DNA of 64,000 nucleotides, taken from Vibrio sinaloensis (GTDB lineage Bacteria; Pseudomonadota; Gammaproteobacteria; Enterobacterales; Vibrionaceae). The stretch is taken from positions 1,736,001 through 1,800,000 of the forward strand of contig NZ_CP096199.1 in assembly GCF_023195835.1 (NCBI RefSeq). The letters run 5' to 3'. The position numbers and the translations under genes are program-made. Below the pieces are notes generated by a model. It searched no databases. It was not told where the DNA came from and worked only from the letters and a program-made list of their open reading frames with translations. The stretch's first letter is position 1. Every line of letters begins with the position of its first letter. Of this stretch, positions 32,411 to 41,925 are shown one piece after another.

Positions 32411-33865
32411 ATGGAAAAGTTTTATCACTTTCTTACACTGGCTGGGATCGGCTTATATTGGATTTTGGTCGCTGGGGTGACAATACGCGTGGTGCTTAAG
32501 CGCCGCGCCGTGAGTGTCTCTCTGGCTTGGCTAATGATCATCTATATCATTCCTATCGTCGGTGTCGCCTGTTACTTCTTGTTTGGTGAACTCAATCTAG
32601 GCCGAACTCGCGCAGAACGCGCCAAGGAAATGCTCGCGCCGTTTGCCGAGTGGTTTTCCAATCTCAATGACTGCCATGCCCACTCTCCTGAGAGTTTTGG
32701 TCGCCACATATATCGCATTGATGAGTTGTGTAACAATCGACTTGGCCTACCTGCACTTTCGGGTAATTCACTGTCTCTTCAGAGCTCCCCAGAACAAATA
32801 CTGCACTCAATTATTGAAGATATCGAAAACGCTCAGTCGAGCATTCGAATGGTGTTCTACATCTGGCACCCGGGTGGTTTGGCCGATTCCGTCGCCTCAG
32901 CACTGATTCGTGCGGCCAAGCGAGGTGTCAGTGTCAAACTATTGCTCGACTCTGCCGGAAGTCCGCGTTTTTTCAGTAGTGAATGGTACAAAATGATGCG
33001 TCATGCTGGCATCGATGTCATTCAGGCGCTTGAAGTGAGCCCATGGCGGATTTTTTTACGTCGTCTCGACCTAAGACAACATAGAAAGATTATCGTCATT
33101 GATGAAAAAATAGCTTACACCGGATCGATGAATTTGGTCGACCCGGCCTTTTTCAAACAAGACTCAGGCGTAGGTCAATGGATTGATATCATGGTCAGAA
33201 TTACCGGACCAACGGTGAACGTGTTATCGGCGATACACTGTTGGGACTGGGAAGTAGAAACCGGTTCACGCACCTTTCCTAAGCTACCAGAGTGTCGGAT
33301 AGACCCGAACCAGCCGCAACATCCAGTGCAAGTGGTCCCCTCAGGCCCTGGTATGCCTGAACACTTGATCTCGCAAGTGCTGACCTTGGCCATTAATCAG
33401 GCTAACCACTCGGTTCGGATCACCACCCCGTATTTCGTACCTAGCTCCGATCTGTTAGAAACACTAAAAATGACGGCTCAACGTGGTATCGAGGTCGAGC
33501 TCATCATCCCACACAAAAATGACTCAATAATGGTGCAGTGGGCATCTCGCGCTTTTTATAGTGAACTGCTTGCCGCGGGGGTAAAAATCTATGAATTTTA
33601 TGGTGGGCTTCTTCATACCAAGTCGGTGGTCATCGATAAAGAGTTCTGCTTGGTGGGCACCGTCAACATGGACATGAGAAGTTTATGGCTCAACTTCGAA
33701 CTTACCTTAGCGATTGATGACCAAGCGTTCACCAAAGAGATGTACTGGCTGCAACAAAGTTATATCGACCAAGCCCATCCAGTAAAGCTAGACGTTTGGA
33801 AACAGCGCTCGATCTATTCGCGCTTTTTAGAGCGAGTGTTCTATCTGTTCAACCCACTGCTCTGA
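32411..33865 (+). CDS. cls: Cardiolipin synthase (phospholipase D family)
   Basis: 484 aa, the length of ClsA. Two N-terminal membrane helices (about 7-60) anchor it in the inner membrane. Two HKD motifs follow: QHRKIIVIDE...GSMN in the middle and HTKSVVIDKE...GTVNMD near the C-terminus. It condenses two phosphatidylglycerols into cardiolipin. The ATG follows an AGGTT motif. It is separated from metC by 63 nt containing a hairpin. Confidence 0.94.
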   Translation: MEKFYHFLTLAGIGLYWILVAGVTIRVVLKRRAVSVSLAWLMIIYIIPIVGVACYFLFGELNLGRTRAERAKEMLAPFAEWFSNLNDCHAHSPESFGRHIYRIDELCNNRLGLPALSGNSLSLQSSPEQILHSIIEDIENAQSSIRMVFYIWHPGGLADSVASALIRAAKRGVSVKLLLDSAGSPRFFSSEWYKMMRHAGIDVIQALEVSPWRIFLRRLDLRQHRKIIVIDEKIAYTGSMNLVDPAFFKQDSGVGQWIDIMVRITGPTVNVLSAIHCWDWEVETGSRTFPKLPECRIDPNQPQHPVQVVPSGPGMPEHLISQVLTLAINQANHSVRITTPYFVPSSDLLETLKMTAQRGIEVELIIPHKNDSIMVQWASRAFYSELLAAGVKIYEFYGGLLHTKSVVIDKEFCLVGTVNMDMRSLWLNFELTLAIDDQAFTKEMYWLQQSYIDQAHPVKLDVWKQRSIYSRFLERVFYLFNPLL

Positions 33866-33881
33866 AGCCCTTGCTATTCCA

Positions 33882-33910
33882 ACCTTGCCATGTTTTAAAT
33901 AAGGCAAGGT
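33882..33910 (+). repeat. Hairpin-forming inverted repeat between cls and metC
   Basis: ACCTTGCC (33882-33889) and GGCAAGGT (33903-33910) with a 13-nt spacer. No U-tract follows, so it is a weak terminator at best. It may be a transcript processing or stabilising element. Confidence 0.5.
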
Positions 33911-33928
33911 AATAGATAAGGATTTCCA

Positions 33929-35134
33929 ATGTCAGAAAGTAAGCAGACTAAGTATGTGACCGCTGGTCGTGATAAAAAATGGACCAATGGAGTGGTTAAC
34001 CCTCCGGTACAAAGAGCGTCCACCGTCGTATTTGAGACAGTCGCAGAAAAGCATCACGCGACGGTCAACCGAGCCAACAAAACCCTCTTTTACGGTCGCC
34101 GTGGTACCCATACTCATTTTGCCTTCCAGGATGCAATGACCGAAATCGAGGGCGGTGCAGGCTGCGCCCTTTACCCTTGTGGTACGGCCGCTATCTCTAA
34201 CGCCATCTTGGCTTTCGTTGCCACGGGTGATCATATTTTGATGGTCGACACCTGTTACGAACCAACACGCGACTTCTGTGAAAAAGTACTAAAGAAAATG
34301 GGGGTGGAAACCACCTATTACGACCCAACGATTGGCGCAGGTATTGGTGACCTAATCCAAGACAATACCAAGGTGTTGTTTTTAGAGTCGCCGGGCTCGA
34401 TTACCATGGAAGTTCAAGATGTCCCAGCCATGGCCGCCGCGGCGCACCAACACGACATTGTCGTCATGCTTGATAACACTTGGGCGGCGGGCGTCAACTT
34501 CTCACCGTTTGAACACGGGGTCGATATCTCTATTCAAGCGGCGACCAAATACATTGTCGGCCATTCTGATGTCATGCTTGGCACCGCAGTCGCAAGTGAA
34601 GCGTATTGGGATCAACTGCGTGAACACAGCTACTTGATGGGCCAATGTATTTCCCCTGACGATGCGTACTTAGGTTTACGAGGCATTCGCACCTTAGATG
34701 TTAGGCTTCGCCAGCACGCTGAAAACAGCTTGAAGGTGGCCGAGTGGCTAAAGAATCGCCCAGAAGTCGATCATGTTCGCCACCCGGCACTGGAAACCTG
34801 CCCGGGACATGAGTACTTTGAGCGAGACTTCACTGGAGGGAACGGGCTGTTCTCATTCGTGCTGAAAACCAGTTACCCAAGAGCGACTACCGCACTGCTT
34901 GATGGGATGAAACATTTTAGCATGGGCTATTCATGGGGCGGATTTGAAAGCCTCATTTTAGCCAACGAGCCGAAGAGTTTTAACAGCCTACGCACTGTGG
35001 CTAACCCGAACTTTTCTGGCACACTGATTCGTCTTCACATCGGCCTAGAGAACGTTGACGATCTCATTGCAGACCTACAAGCAGGCTTTGAACGCTACAA
35101 CGCCTTGATTGCAGAAAAAGCCGCCACCGCGTAA
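33929..35134 (+). CDS. metC: Cystathionine beta-lyase
   Basis: 401 aa, a PLP enzyme of the Cys/Met metabolism family. The PLP-binding region is [17 protein letters not shown] (Lys of TKY) and the cofactor phosphate site is near [12 protein letters not shown]. It cleaves cystathionine to homocysteine, ammonia and pyruvate in methionine biosynthesis. An AAGGA motif precedes the ATG. I saw no clear MetJ box in the short upstream gap. It ends before a strong terminator. Confidence 0.93.
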   Translation: MSESKQTKYVTAGRDKKWTNGVVNPPVQRASTVVFETVAEKHHATVNRANKTLFYGRRGTHTHFAFQDAMTEIEGGAGCALYPCGTAAISNAILAFVATGDHILMVDTCYEPTRDFCEKVLKKMGVETTYYDPTIGAGIGDLIQDNTKVLFLESPGSITMEVQDVPAMAAAAHQHDIVVMLDNTWAAGVNFSPFEHGVDISIQAATKYIVGHSDVMLGTAVASEAYWDQLREHSYLMGQCISPDDAYLGLRGIRTLDVRLRQHAENSLKVAEWLKNRPEVDHVRHPALETCPGHEYFERDFTGGNGLFSFVLKTSYPRATTALLDGMKHFSMGYSWGGFESLILANEPKSFNSLRTVANPNFSGTLIRLHIGLENVDDLIADLQAGFERYNALIAEKAATA

Positions 35135-35140
35135 CACAAA

Positions 35141-35165
35141 TAAGCCCCGCCGTTCGGGGCTTAAT
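35141..35165 (+). terminator. Terminator of metC
   Basis: TAAGCCCCG (35141-35149) pairs with CGGGGCTTA (35155-35163), 6 nt after the stop; the following tract is weakly U-rich. Confidence 0.82.
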
Positions 35166-35315
35166 TGCTTATCTTGCTGTTATGTTTATGATTTTTGTTT
35201 AATTTCGGCACAAAATCATTGTTTAACATTTCATTGCTCTCCTCAATTTTTCCAGTGCATCGTTTTCTTCTAGTGTTAAACATCTAATAAGAGGTCTAAC
35301 CAGAAGGAACTTAAC

Positions 35316-36251
35316 TTGAAACGCATCTACTCATTTGTACTCGGCGGCGCATTAATCCTCGCTCAACCACTATTTTCATTGACCGCTCATGCAGCGAACT
35401 ACACCCAAACGCACTACCCGATCGTATTGGTACACGGTTTATTTGGCTTTGATAAGCTCGCGGGTATTGATTACTTCTACGGCATTCCTCATGCGCTCAC
35501 CAAAGACGGTGCCAAAGTGTATGTAGCCCAAGTCTCCGCCACCAATAGCAGCGAAGCACGGGGAGAGCAGTTACTCGCTCAAGTGGAAACCTTGGTTGCC
35601 GCAACAGGCGCGCAGAAGGTCAACCTAATCGGGCACAGTCATGGCGGGCCTACCGCGCGATACGTGGCTTCGGTTCGTCCAGATTTGGTGGCTTCAGTAA
35701 CCAGTGTTGGCGGCGTACATAAGGGCTCTAAAGTGGCGGATCTTGTTCGCGGTAATGTCGAGCAAGGTTCTGGGTTAGAAAGTCTTGCGGTTAAGTTGGC
35801 AGATGGGCTGACTTCCTTAATTGGTCTGTTGTCAGGAGGTCGCGATCTCGAACAAGATGCCCTCGCCTCACTCGACGCGCTCACCACCGAAGGCTCATTG
35901 GCGTTTAACCAGTATTATCCTGAAGGCGTCCCCACCAGCGCGTGTGGCGATGGAGAATGGCTCGCCAGCAATGGGGTTTACTATTACTCATGGACAGGGT
36001 CATCGAACTTTAGCAACGTACTCGATCCGACCGATGGTGCGATGATGGTGCTGGGTCTTGCCTTTGATGAACCCAACGATGGCTTAGTCGGCACGTGCAG
36101 CACCCATTTGGGGAAAGTGATTCGCGACGACTACAAAATGAATCATTTGGATGAGATCAATGGACTGTTAGGCATCCATCACCTGTTTGAGACCGATCCG
36201 GTGACGCTCTATCGTCAACATGCAAACCGTTTGAAACGACAAGGACTGTAA
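35316..36251 (+). CDS. Secreted triacylglycerol lipase (Pseudomonas/Burkholderia-type, foldase-dependent)
   Basis: 311 aa, starting at a TTG (35316) with AGAAGGA upstream. A Sec signal peptide ends near TAHA-A. It is an alpha/beta hydrolase with the oxyanion segment VLVHGLFG and the nucleophile elbow GHSHG (Ser108); C-terminal Asp and His (NDG...; GIHHLFETDP) complete the triad. The two Cys in TSACGDGEW and LVGTCST probably form the disulfide typical of this family. Export needs a foldase, encoded 5 nt downstream, and usually the type II system, for which the window's AspS-like pilotin would be relevant. Confidence 0.93.
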   Translation: MKRIYSFVLGGALILAQPLFSLTAHAANYTQTHYPIVLVHGLFGFDKLAGIDYFYGIPHALTKDGAKVYVAQVSATNSSEARGEQLLAQVETLVAATGAQKVNLIGHSHGGPTARYVASVRPDLVASVTSVGGVHKGSKVADLVRGNVEQGSGLESLAVKLADGLTSLIGLLSGGRDLEQDALASLDALTTEGSLAFNQYYPEGVPTSACGDGEWLASNGVYYYSWTGSSNFSNVLDPTDGAMMVLGLAFDEPNDGLVGTCSTHLGKVIRDDYKMNHLDEINGLLGIHHLFETDPVTLYRQHANRLKRQGL

Positions 36252-36256
36252 ACCAC

Positions 36257-37123
36257 ATGCTACACAGAATCGCACTAACATGCATAACCCTGTCACTCAT
36301 CGCTGTTGGTGCGTTCTGGTTGCACTCATCAAAGGCGCTCCCAGACACAAGCTCCGCGTCTTCACAGCAAGATGTTGCTCCCGACCTCAGCTCGACCAAG
36401 AGCTATTATGATTTTGCCTTGTCTGCTCTTGGCGAAGCCAATCTAGAACAAATCCAGCAAAACGTCAGTCAGCAAGCCCAGCAGCAAACCGAACTGACAC
36501 TCTCTGCCGAGTTGTTCGATCTCTATATCCAATATAAGGCGGCCCTAGCGGAGTTACCCGCATTACCCTCAGGGCAGATTAGCCCGCTCGATCTTGAGCA
36601 GCTTCACCTCGATATCAGCCAGTTACAACAGCAGTTTTTCACTCCGCAACAGATAGCGTTGCTATTTAATGACGACAACCTACTGCGTGAGCTTGCGATA
36701 GAAAAAGCCTGGGCAGCGCAAAGTCAGTTAGACCCGATGCAAAAGCAATACTTAGTTGATGACAAACTCATGCAAATGCCAGACTATATTCAAGACGCAG
36801 AGAAAAACGCCAAGTTTGTAAATGAGTTACACCGCGTGACGTCACTGAATGAGCAGCAACGCTACGCTCGGCGAGTTGAGCTCGTTGGAGAGCAGGGGGC
36901 GCAGCGCTTGAGCGAACTTGACCAGCAACGCGCAACATTCCAGAAAAATCTTATGGCGTATTTGTCCAAGCGCGACCAACTGCTTAATGATGGATTAGAT
37001 TCCGAGCTCGAACAGCAACTCGCCGAGCTCAAAGCTGAGTATTTTGAGGTTAAACAGTTAAAGCGGGTTGAAGCATTAGAGCGGCTACATGATCAAGGCA
37101 TCACTGTTGGCAATGACAGCTAA
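36257..37123 (+). CDS. Lipase-specific foldase (Lif/LifO family)
   Basis: 288 aa. An N-terminal membrane anchor (about 5-23) holds a helical periplasmic chaperone that wraps around the lipase. The Lif signature appears near residue 49 as SYYDFALSALGE, matching the R/S-x-x-F-D-Y/F pattern with substitutions. The rest is Gln- and Glu-rich helix, as expected. It follows the lipase gene by 5 nt and overlaps the convergent tag stop by 4 nt. Confidence 0.9.
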   Translation: MLHRIALTCITLSLIAVGAFWLHSSKALPDTSSASSQQDVAPDLSSTKSYYDFALSALGEANLEQIQQNVSQQAQQQTELTLSAELFDLYIQYKAALAELPALPSGQISPLDLEQLHLDISQLQQQFFTPQQIALLFNDDNLLRELAIEKAWAAQSQLDPMQKQYLVDDKLMQMPDYIQDAEKNAKFVNELHRVTSLNEQQRYARRVELVGEQGAQRLSELDQQRATFQKNLMAYLSKRDQLLNDGLDSELEQQLAELKAEYFEVKQLKRVEALERLHDQGITVGNDS

Positions 37124-37689
37124 ATCGTGCGCTTTTTGGGGCACATCATTAGATGATCATCCACCATACCGACTGCCTGCATAAAGGCATAGCAGATGGT
37201 TTCGCCGACAAACTTAAAGCCGCGTTTTTTCAGAAACTTGCTCATCGCTTTCGACTGTTCGGTTGCCACGGGCACATCGCTCATCTCTTGCCACTGATTG
37301 ATCACAGGTGACCCGTCGACAAACTGCCACAATGCATTGGACAAACTGCCGTACTCGTCAATCAATGCTAAAGCAGCTCGGGCATTACTGAATACAGAAG
37401 CAATTTTGCCGCGATGCTTCACGACATCGAAGTTTTCGATGATGCGCTCTACATTTGACTGGTCGTAGTTGGCCAATTTGGCTAAGTCATAACCTTCAAA
37501 TGCTGCTCGATAACCCTCTCGCTTTTTAAGAATCGTTATCCAACTGAGGCCCGCTTGCGCGCCTTCTAGAGTGATGAACTCGAACAAAACGGTATCGTCA
37601 TAAACGGGCACGCCCCACTCGGTGTCATGGTATTCACGCTCTAGTTCATGGTTCATCGCCCAAGCGCAGGTTGTATCCTTACTCATCAT
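37120..37689 (-). CDS. tag: DNA-3-methyladenine glycosylase I
   Basis: 189 aa (188 if the second ATG at 37686 is used; both follow AAAGGAG). Tag excises 3-methyladenine from DNA. The zinc-snap ligands of Tag are recognisable: Cys near the N-terminus (TTCAW), His in REYHDTEWG, and the C-terminal DDHLMMC pair. The helix-hairpin-helix core with LSWITILKKREGY is typical. It lies between lif and the RND permease gene. Confidence 0.94.
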   Translation of the reverse strand: MMSKDTTCAWAMNHELEREYHDTEWGVPVYDDTVLFEFITLEGAQAGLSWITILKKREGYRAAFEGYDLAKLANYDQSNVERIIENFDVVKHRGKIASVFSNARAALALIDEYGSLSNALWQFVDGSPVINQWQEMSDVPVATEQSKAMSKFLKKRGFKFVGETICYAFMQAVGMVDDHLMMCPKKRTI

Positions 37690-37741
37690 TGTTCTCCTTT
37701 AACAATGAGCGCCCCCAACAGAGTTCGGGGCGCTCCTGCGA

Positions 37742-40700
37742 TTAGTTTGGCACTTTTACTTTGTGGAATAGACGATAAAGCACAGGTACGACAATAAGTG
37801 TCAGTACCGTGGCAAACCCTAGACCAAACATAATCGTTACCGCCATTGGCTTGAAAAAAATGTCTGGCAGCAATGGGATCATCCCCAGAATAGTGGTAAT
37901 CGCCGCCATGCACACAGGTCTAACACGACTTAGCGCTGCGTCAACAACTGCAATATAAGGGTCTTTGCCTGACTGCATCTCAATCTCTATCTGATCGAGC
38001 AATACAATCCCGTTCTTGAGTAACATGCCCGATAAACTCAAGAAACCGAGCAACGCCATAAACCCAAACGGAGTATTGAGCGCGAGAAGTCCCGTGGTCA
38101 CACCAATAATCGCCAGTGGCACGGTTAGCCAAATAATCAAAGGCTCCTTGACCGAATTAAATAGGAATACCGTGACCAAGAACATAAACAAATATCCCAT
38201 TGGCATGGTGGTAAACAGTGACTCTTGCGCATCTCCAGACGACTCGTACTCCCCGCCCCACTCAAGTGAATAACCAGGAGGTAGCTCAATCGCTTCAATT
38301 AACGGCATCAACCTCTTTTGCAACGTAGCCCCAGTTTCTTCGCCAAGAATGTCAGGGTCAGCCATCACGGTCAGCATCCGCTTACGATCCTTACGCACAA
38401 TAATGGGGTCTTCCCAACGTAAGTCGTAGCCCAGTGTCACTTGTTGCAGAGGAATATACTCACTAAGAGCAGGACTCCAAATTTTCATCCCTTCAATGTT
38501 ACGAATGTCCACTCGCTCCTCTTCAGGTAACCGCGCAACAATCGGCATTAAGGTTGTACCATCACGATAAACACCCACTGTCTTACCAGAGAAAGACATC
38601 GCCAAAAACTCGTCCACATCGGCTTTGGTGATCCCGTAACGTCGCGCCTGGCTTTCGTTGAATTGCGGCTCCAACACTTTAGTTCGCTCGCGCCAATCAT
38701 GACGAATATTGGTCGCAGCCGGGTCGGCGCGCATAATGTCCTCAACTTGACGAGCAATACCGCGCAGTACCGTTGGATCTGATCCGATAAGGCGCGCTTC
38801 TATTTTTGCTCCTCCCCCAGGCCCAAGTTCTATCTGTTTGAGTTTGTAGTTGAGTTCTGGGAAACCTTGTTCAAGGTGAGCTCTGAAATCACCCATCAAC
38901 TGATGAAGTTGTTCGTAACTAGAGACTCGCGTGGTAATTTCGCCATACGCAGCGTAACTTTTTTCTGGCGCATAAGTCAGCATAAAGCGCTGCAAACCCT
39001 TACCCGCGGTGGTCGTGATGTGCTCAACACCGTCTTGCTCAGACAGCCAAGAGGCCAAGGCTTTCAGTTTAGTATTGGTCGCACGAATATCAGTGCCTTC
39101 CGGTAACCAGATATCGGTCTGGAAAATCGGTGTTGTGGACGATGGGAAAAAGGACTGCTTCACATGAGTAAATCCTACGATGCTTGCTGCCAATCCTAAA
39201 ATCAACACGATCACCGTCATCCAGGCGCGTTTCATACAAAACTCGAGAAAGCCTTTGTAGGCAACAAAGATCATCCCGTTGTACGGGTCGCTCTCTGCAC
39301 CATCTTGCTTTATTTTTTGACCTTTAAAGAAGATATCGGCGAAAAATGGGGTCAGTGATATCGCGGTAAACCAACTCAACATCAGAGAGATCAATAACAC
39401 AGTGAACAAGGTACCACAGTACTCACCTGTCGCATCCTCAGACAGACCAATGGGCGCAAATGCTGTCACCGCAATCACTGTCGCCCCTAGCAGTGGCCAC
39501 TTTGTCTGGGTCACGATATCTGTGGCGGCCTGCAATCGCGTTCGGCCTTTTTGGGTGCCGATGAGGATCCCCTCGACCACCACGATTGCGTTGTCGACCA
39601 ACATCCCGAGTGCAATAACCAAAGCGCCAAGAGAGATCCGTTGCAAGTCGATGGCAAAGTACTTCATAAAGATGAAGGTACCCAACACAGTCAACAACAA
39701 AATCAGTCCGATTAGTAGCCCCGAACGCAACCCCATAAAGAACAGCAGTACAATAATTACAATCGCCACCGCCTGACCAAGGCTGACAACAAATCCGCTC
39801 ACGGACTTATCGACCTCTTTAGGCTGACTGTATATCTCTGCTATCTCGACACCGACAGGTTGCTGGTATTTGAGTTCAGCTAGACGGCGATCAAAACGTT
39901 GCCCCACTTCCACTACGTTAACACCTTGGGCAAAAGACACCCCGATGTTTAACGCAAGCTCTCGATTGAAAGTGATGATGTTGCTCGGCACTTCTACGTA
40001 GCCACGTTTGATCTCTGCTACATCTCGCAGGTAAATCAGCCCTTGAGCACCCGCTTCAGTGAGAATGAGGTCGCCCAGCTTGTCGACACTTTGAAACTCA
40101 CCCGTTGGATGGATACGAATGTATTCATCCCCAATACGTATAGCCCCAGCACTCGACACCACGTTTTGGGTTGAAAGCAAGTTAAACACAGTTTTCGGAG
40201 CCAGACCTAAGCTGCTTAAGCGTTTCATCGAAATTTCGATAAACACTTGCTCTTGCTGTTGTCCAGAGACCGACACTTTACTTACACCATCGATCAGTTC
40301 AAGCTCACGACGCAGATAATCAACATAATCCAGCAACTCTTTATAGCTATAACCGTCGCCGGTCACCGCCAGCAAAATGCCATATACATCGCCAAAGTCA
40401 TCGATCACTTGCGGGTCATTGACTCCTGGAGGCAGTTGGCCTTTGAGGTCGTTGACTTTGCGTCTTAGCTCATCCCAAATTTGTGGCAGATCGTCTGGAC
40501 CATAATTATTCTTCATCGTCACGGTGATTTGTGACAAGCCACGACTCGAAATCGAATTTATTTCATCGACATAGGTCAACTGTTGAATCGCTTTTTCGAT
40601 GGGATAAGTGACCTCTTCTTCGACTTGTTGCGGCGTCGCCCCTGGATAAGAGGTGACCACCATGGCATCTTTGATAGTAAAAGCGGGATCTTCTAAACGG

Positions 40701-40843
40701 CCCAACCCAAAAAACGCCGCCGCTCCACCAATTAAAAAGATCAGCGAGATCATCCAGCTTATTACGCGATTGCGAATGAAGTAGGCGGCGATGCCCGTTA
40801 CATCTTCGTCATTCTGAGGCGAGTTATTTGACTGTTCACTCAT
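37742..40843 (-). CDS. RND efflux pump permease (inner-membrane subunit)
   Basis: 1033 aa from the ATG at 40843, preceded by AGGAGG; the longer frame to 40861 lacks it. The topology is that of 12 helices with two large periplasmic loops. In helix 4 the proton-relay region reads GMLVDNAIVVVEG, so one of the two Asp of AcrB is Asn; helix 10 keeps the Lys of LLKNGIVLLD. Together with two adaptor genes upstream this is the arrangement of TriABC in Pseudomonas and of VexIJK in Vibrio cholerae. The outer-membrane partner (TolC-like) is not here. Substrates cannot be predicted. Confidence 0.92.
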   Translation of the reverse strand: MSEQSNNSPQNDEDVTGIAAYFIRNRVISWMISLIFLIGGAAAFFGLGRLEDPAFTIKDAMVVTSYPGATPQQVEEEVTYPIEKAIQQLTYVDEINSISSRGLSQITVTMKNNYGPDDLPQIWDELRRKVNDLKGQLPPGVNDPQVIDDFGDVYGILLAVTGDGYSYKELLDYVDYLRRELELIDGVSKVSVSGQQQEQVFIEISMKRLSSLGLAPKTVFNLLSTQNVVSSAGAIRIGDEYIRIHPTGEFQSVDKLGDLILTEAGAQGLIYLRDVAEIKRGYVEVPSNIITFNRELALNIGVSFAQGVNVVEVGQRFDRRLAELKYQQPVGVEIAEIYSQPKEVDKSVSGFVVSLGQAVAIVIIVLLFFMGLRSGLLIGLILLLTVLGTFIFMKYFAIDLQRISLGALVIALGMLVDNAIVVVEGILIGTQKGRTRLQAATDIVTQTKWPLLGATVIAVTAFAPIGLSEDATGEYCGTLFTVLLISLMLSWFTAISLTPFFADIFFKGQKIKQDGAESDPYNGMIFVAYKGFLEFCMKRAWMTVIVLILGLAASIVGFTHVKQSFFPSSTTPIFQTDIWLPEGTDIRATNTKLKALASWLSEQDGVEHITTTAGKGLQRFMLTYAPEKSYAAYGEITTRVSSYEQLHQLMGDFRAHLEQGFPELNYKLKQIELGPGGGAKIEARLIGSDPTVLRGIARQVEDIMRADPAATNIRHDWRERTKVLEPQFNESQARRYGITKADVDEFLAMSFSGKTVGVYRDGTTLMPIVARLPEEERVDIRNIEGMKIWSPALSEYIPLQQVTLGYDLRWEDPIIVRKDRKRMLTVMADPDILGEETGATLQKRLMPLIEAIELPPGYSLEWGGEYESSGDAQESLFTTMPMGYLFMFLVTVFLFNSVKEPLIIWLTVPLAIIGVTTGLLALNTPFGFMALLGFLSLSGMLLKNGIVLLDQIEIEMQSGKDPYIAVVDAALSRVRPVCMAAITTILGMIPLLPDIFFKPMAVTIMFGLGFATVLTLIVVPVLYRLFHKVKVPN

Positions 40844-41924
40844 TGTGCGCCTCCTGCTCAACCACTTGCACTTTCATCCCTTCCCTCAATGCTGAGACGC
40901 CCGCGATTACGATCTGCTTATCGCTGGACAATCCATCAAGTATTTGTACTCGCTGGCGACTAACCTTGCCTGTCACCACGCGCTGTTTGGTCACTGTGTT
41001 ATCTGGGTTAACCAACCACACATACTTATTTTCACGCTCGATAGGTGTTCCATCATCATTAAAAATGGCACCAATGGGTACCTGGACACCTTGGCTGATC
41101 TTTAGCCCACCTTGACCGGTATTCGCTGTCACCTCCACTGCCATGCCATCAAGAATAAACTCTTGTTTTGGCATGGGTAGTGATAGGGTTACGGTAAACG
41201 TTCCGGTTGCAGGATCCGGTTCGGTGGTGTACTCCTTAACCTTGGCTGCATATACGTTGCCACTCGGTACCTTGACCAGCGTATCTATGTTGGACAACTC
41301 TTGTTGACTTGGCTGACTGGTGTATAGCCTATCTGGAAGCTGAATAAGCACTTCTACGTTTTCAACACTATGAATATTGACCACTTGCTGACCAACCTGA
41401 ACGTTCTCAAACTGATCGATGTTGACTCGCGAGATCAGACCATCCATCGGCGCATACAATTTGGTAAACGAAAGGCGCAGCTCCGCCAGCTCTAGTTCAG
41501 CCAAGGCAATTTGCCGGTTGGCGGCGATTTCATCAAACTGAGACTTGGCCAACAGCCCCTTGTCGACCAAAGGCTTTGAACGCTTAAACTGACTGTCTAC
41601 CACGCTAAAGCGCGCGGTGGCATTGTCTACCGCCAATTGATAGTCGGTGGTATCCAGCTCAGCAATGATGTCTCCTTTCTCAAGCCTCATGCCTTCTTTG
41701 ACATAGATTTTGCTCACCTCTCCTGCGACACGAAAGCTCAAATGAGATCGCTGCGCTGCGTTGGCAACTGCTGGGAAATAGAGCTTATCAACGGTTTCAT
41801 CCTTAGTTGATAAATCCACTACTTTGACCTTTGGTAACCCAAAATCCACATACTCAGGTTCACCGCTACAGCCAAGTAAAACTGCGCTGGCCGACAGAGC
41901 GCACAACTTTAACCATTGCTTCAT
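40836..41924 (-). CDS. RND adaptor (membrane fusion) lipoprotein, second of two
   Basis: 362 aa from the ATG at 41924. The lipobox is LLG-Cys19. It has lipoyl/barrel-sandwich halves (RVAGEVSKIYVKEGMRLEKGD; LYAPMDGLISRVN) around a short coiled coil, then beta-barrel and membrane-proximal domains. It begins 1 nt after the stop of the first adaptor and overlaps the permease by 8 nt. The two adaptors are distinct in sequence, which suggests that they form mixed adaptor rings. Confidence 0.9.
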   Translation of the reverse strand: MKQWLKLCALSASAVLLGCSGEPEYVDFGLPKVKVVDLSTKDETVDKLYFPAVANAAQRSHLSFRVAGEVSKIYVKEGMRLEKGDIIAELDTTDYQLAVDNATARFSVVDSQFKRSKPLVDKGLLAKSQFDEIAANRQIALAELELAELRLSFTKLYAPMDGLISRVNIDQFENVQVGQQVVNIHSVENVEVLIQLPDRLYTSQPSQQELSNIDTLVKVPSGNVYAAKVKEYTTEPDPATGTFTVTLSLPMPKQEFILDGMAVEVTANTGQGGLKISQGVQVPIGAIFNDDGTPIERENKYVWLVNPDNTVTKQRVVTGKVSRQRVQILDGLSSDKQIVIAGVSALREGMKVQVVEQEAHNE

Positions 41925-41925
41925 C

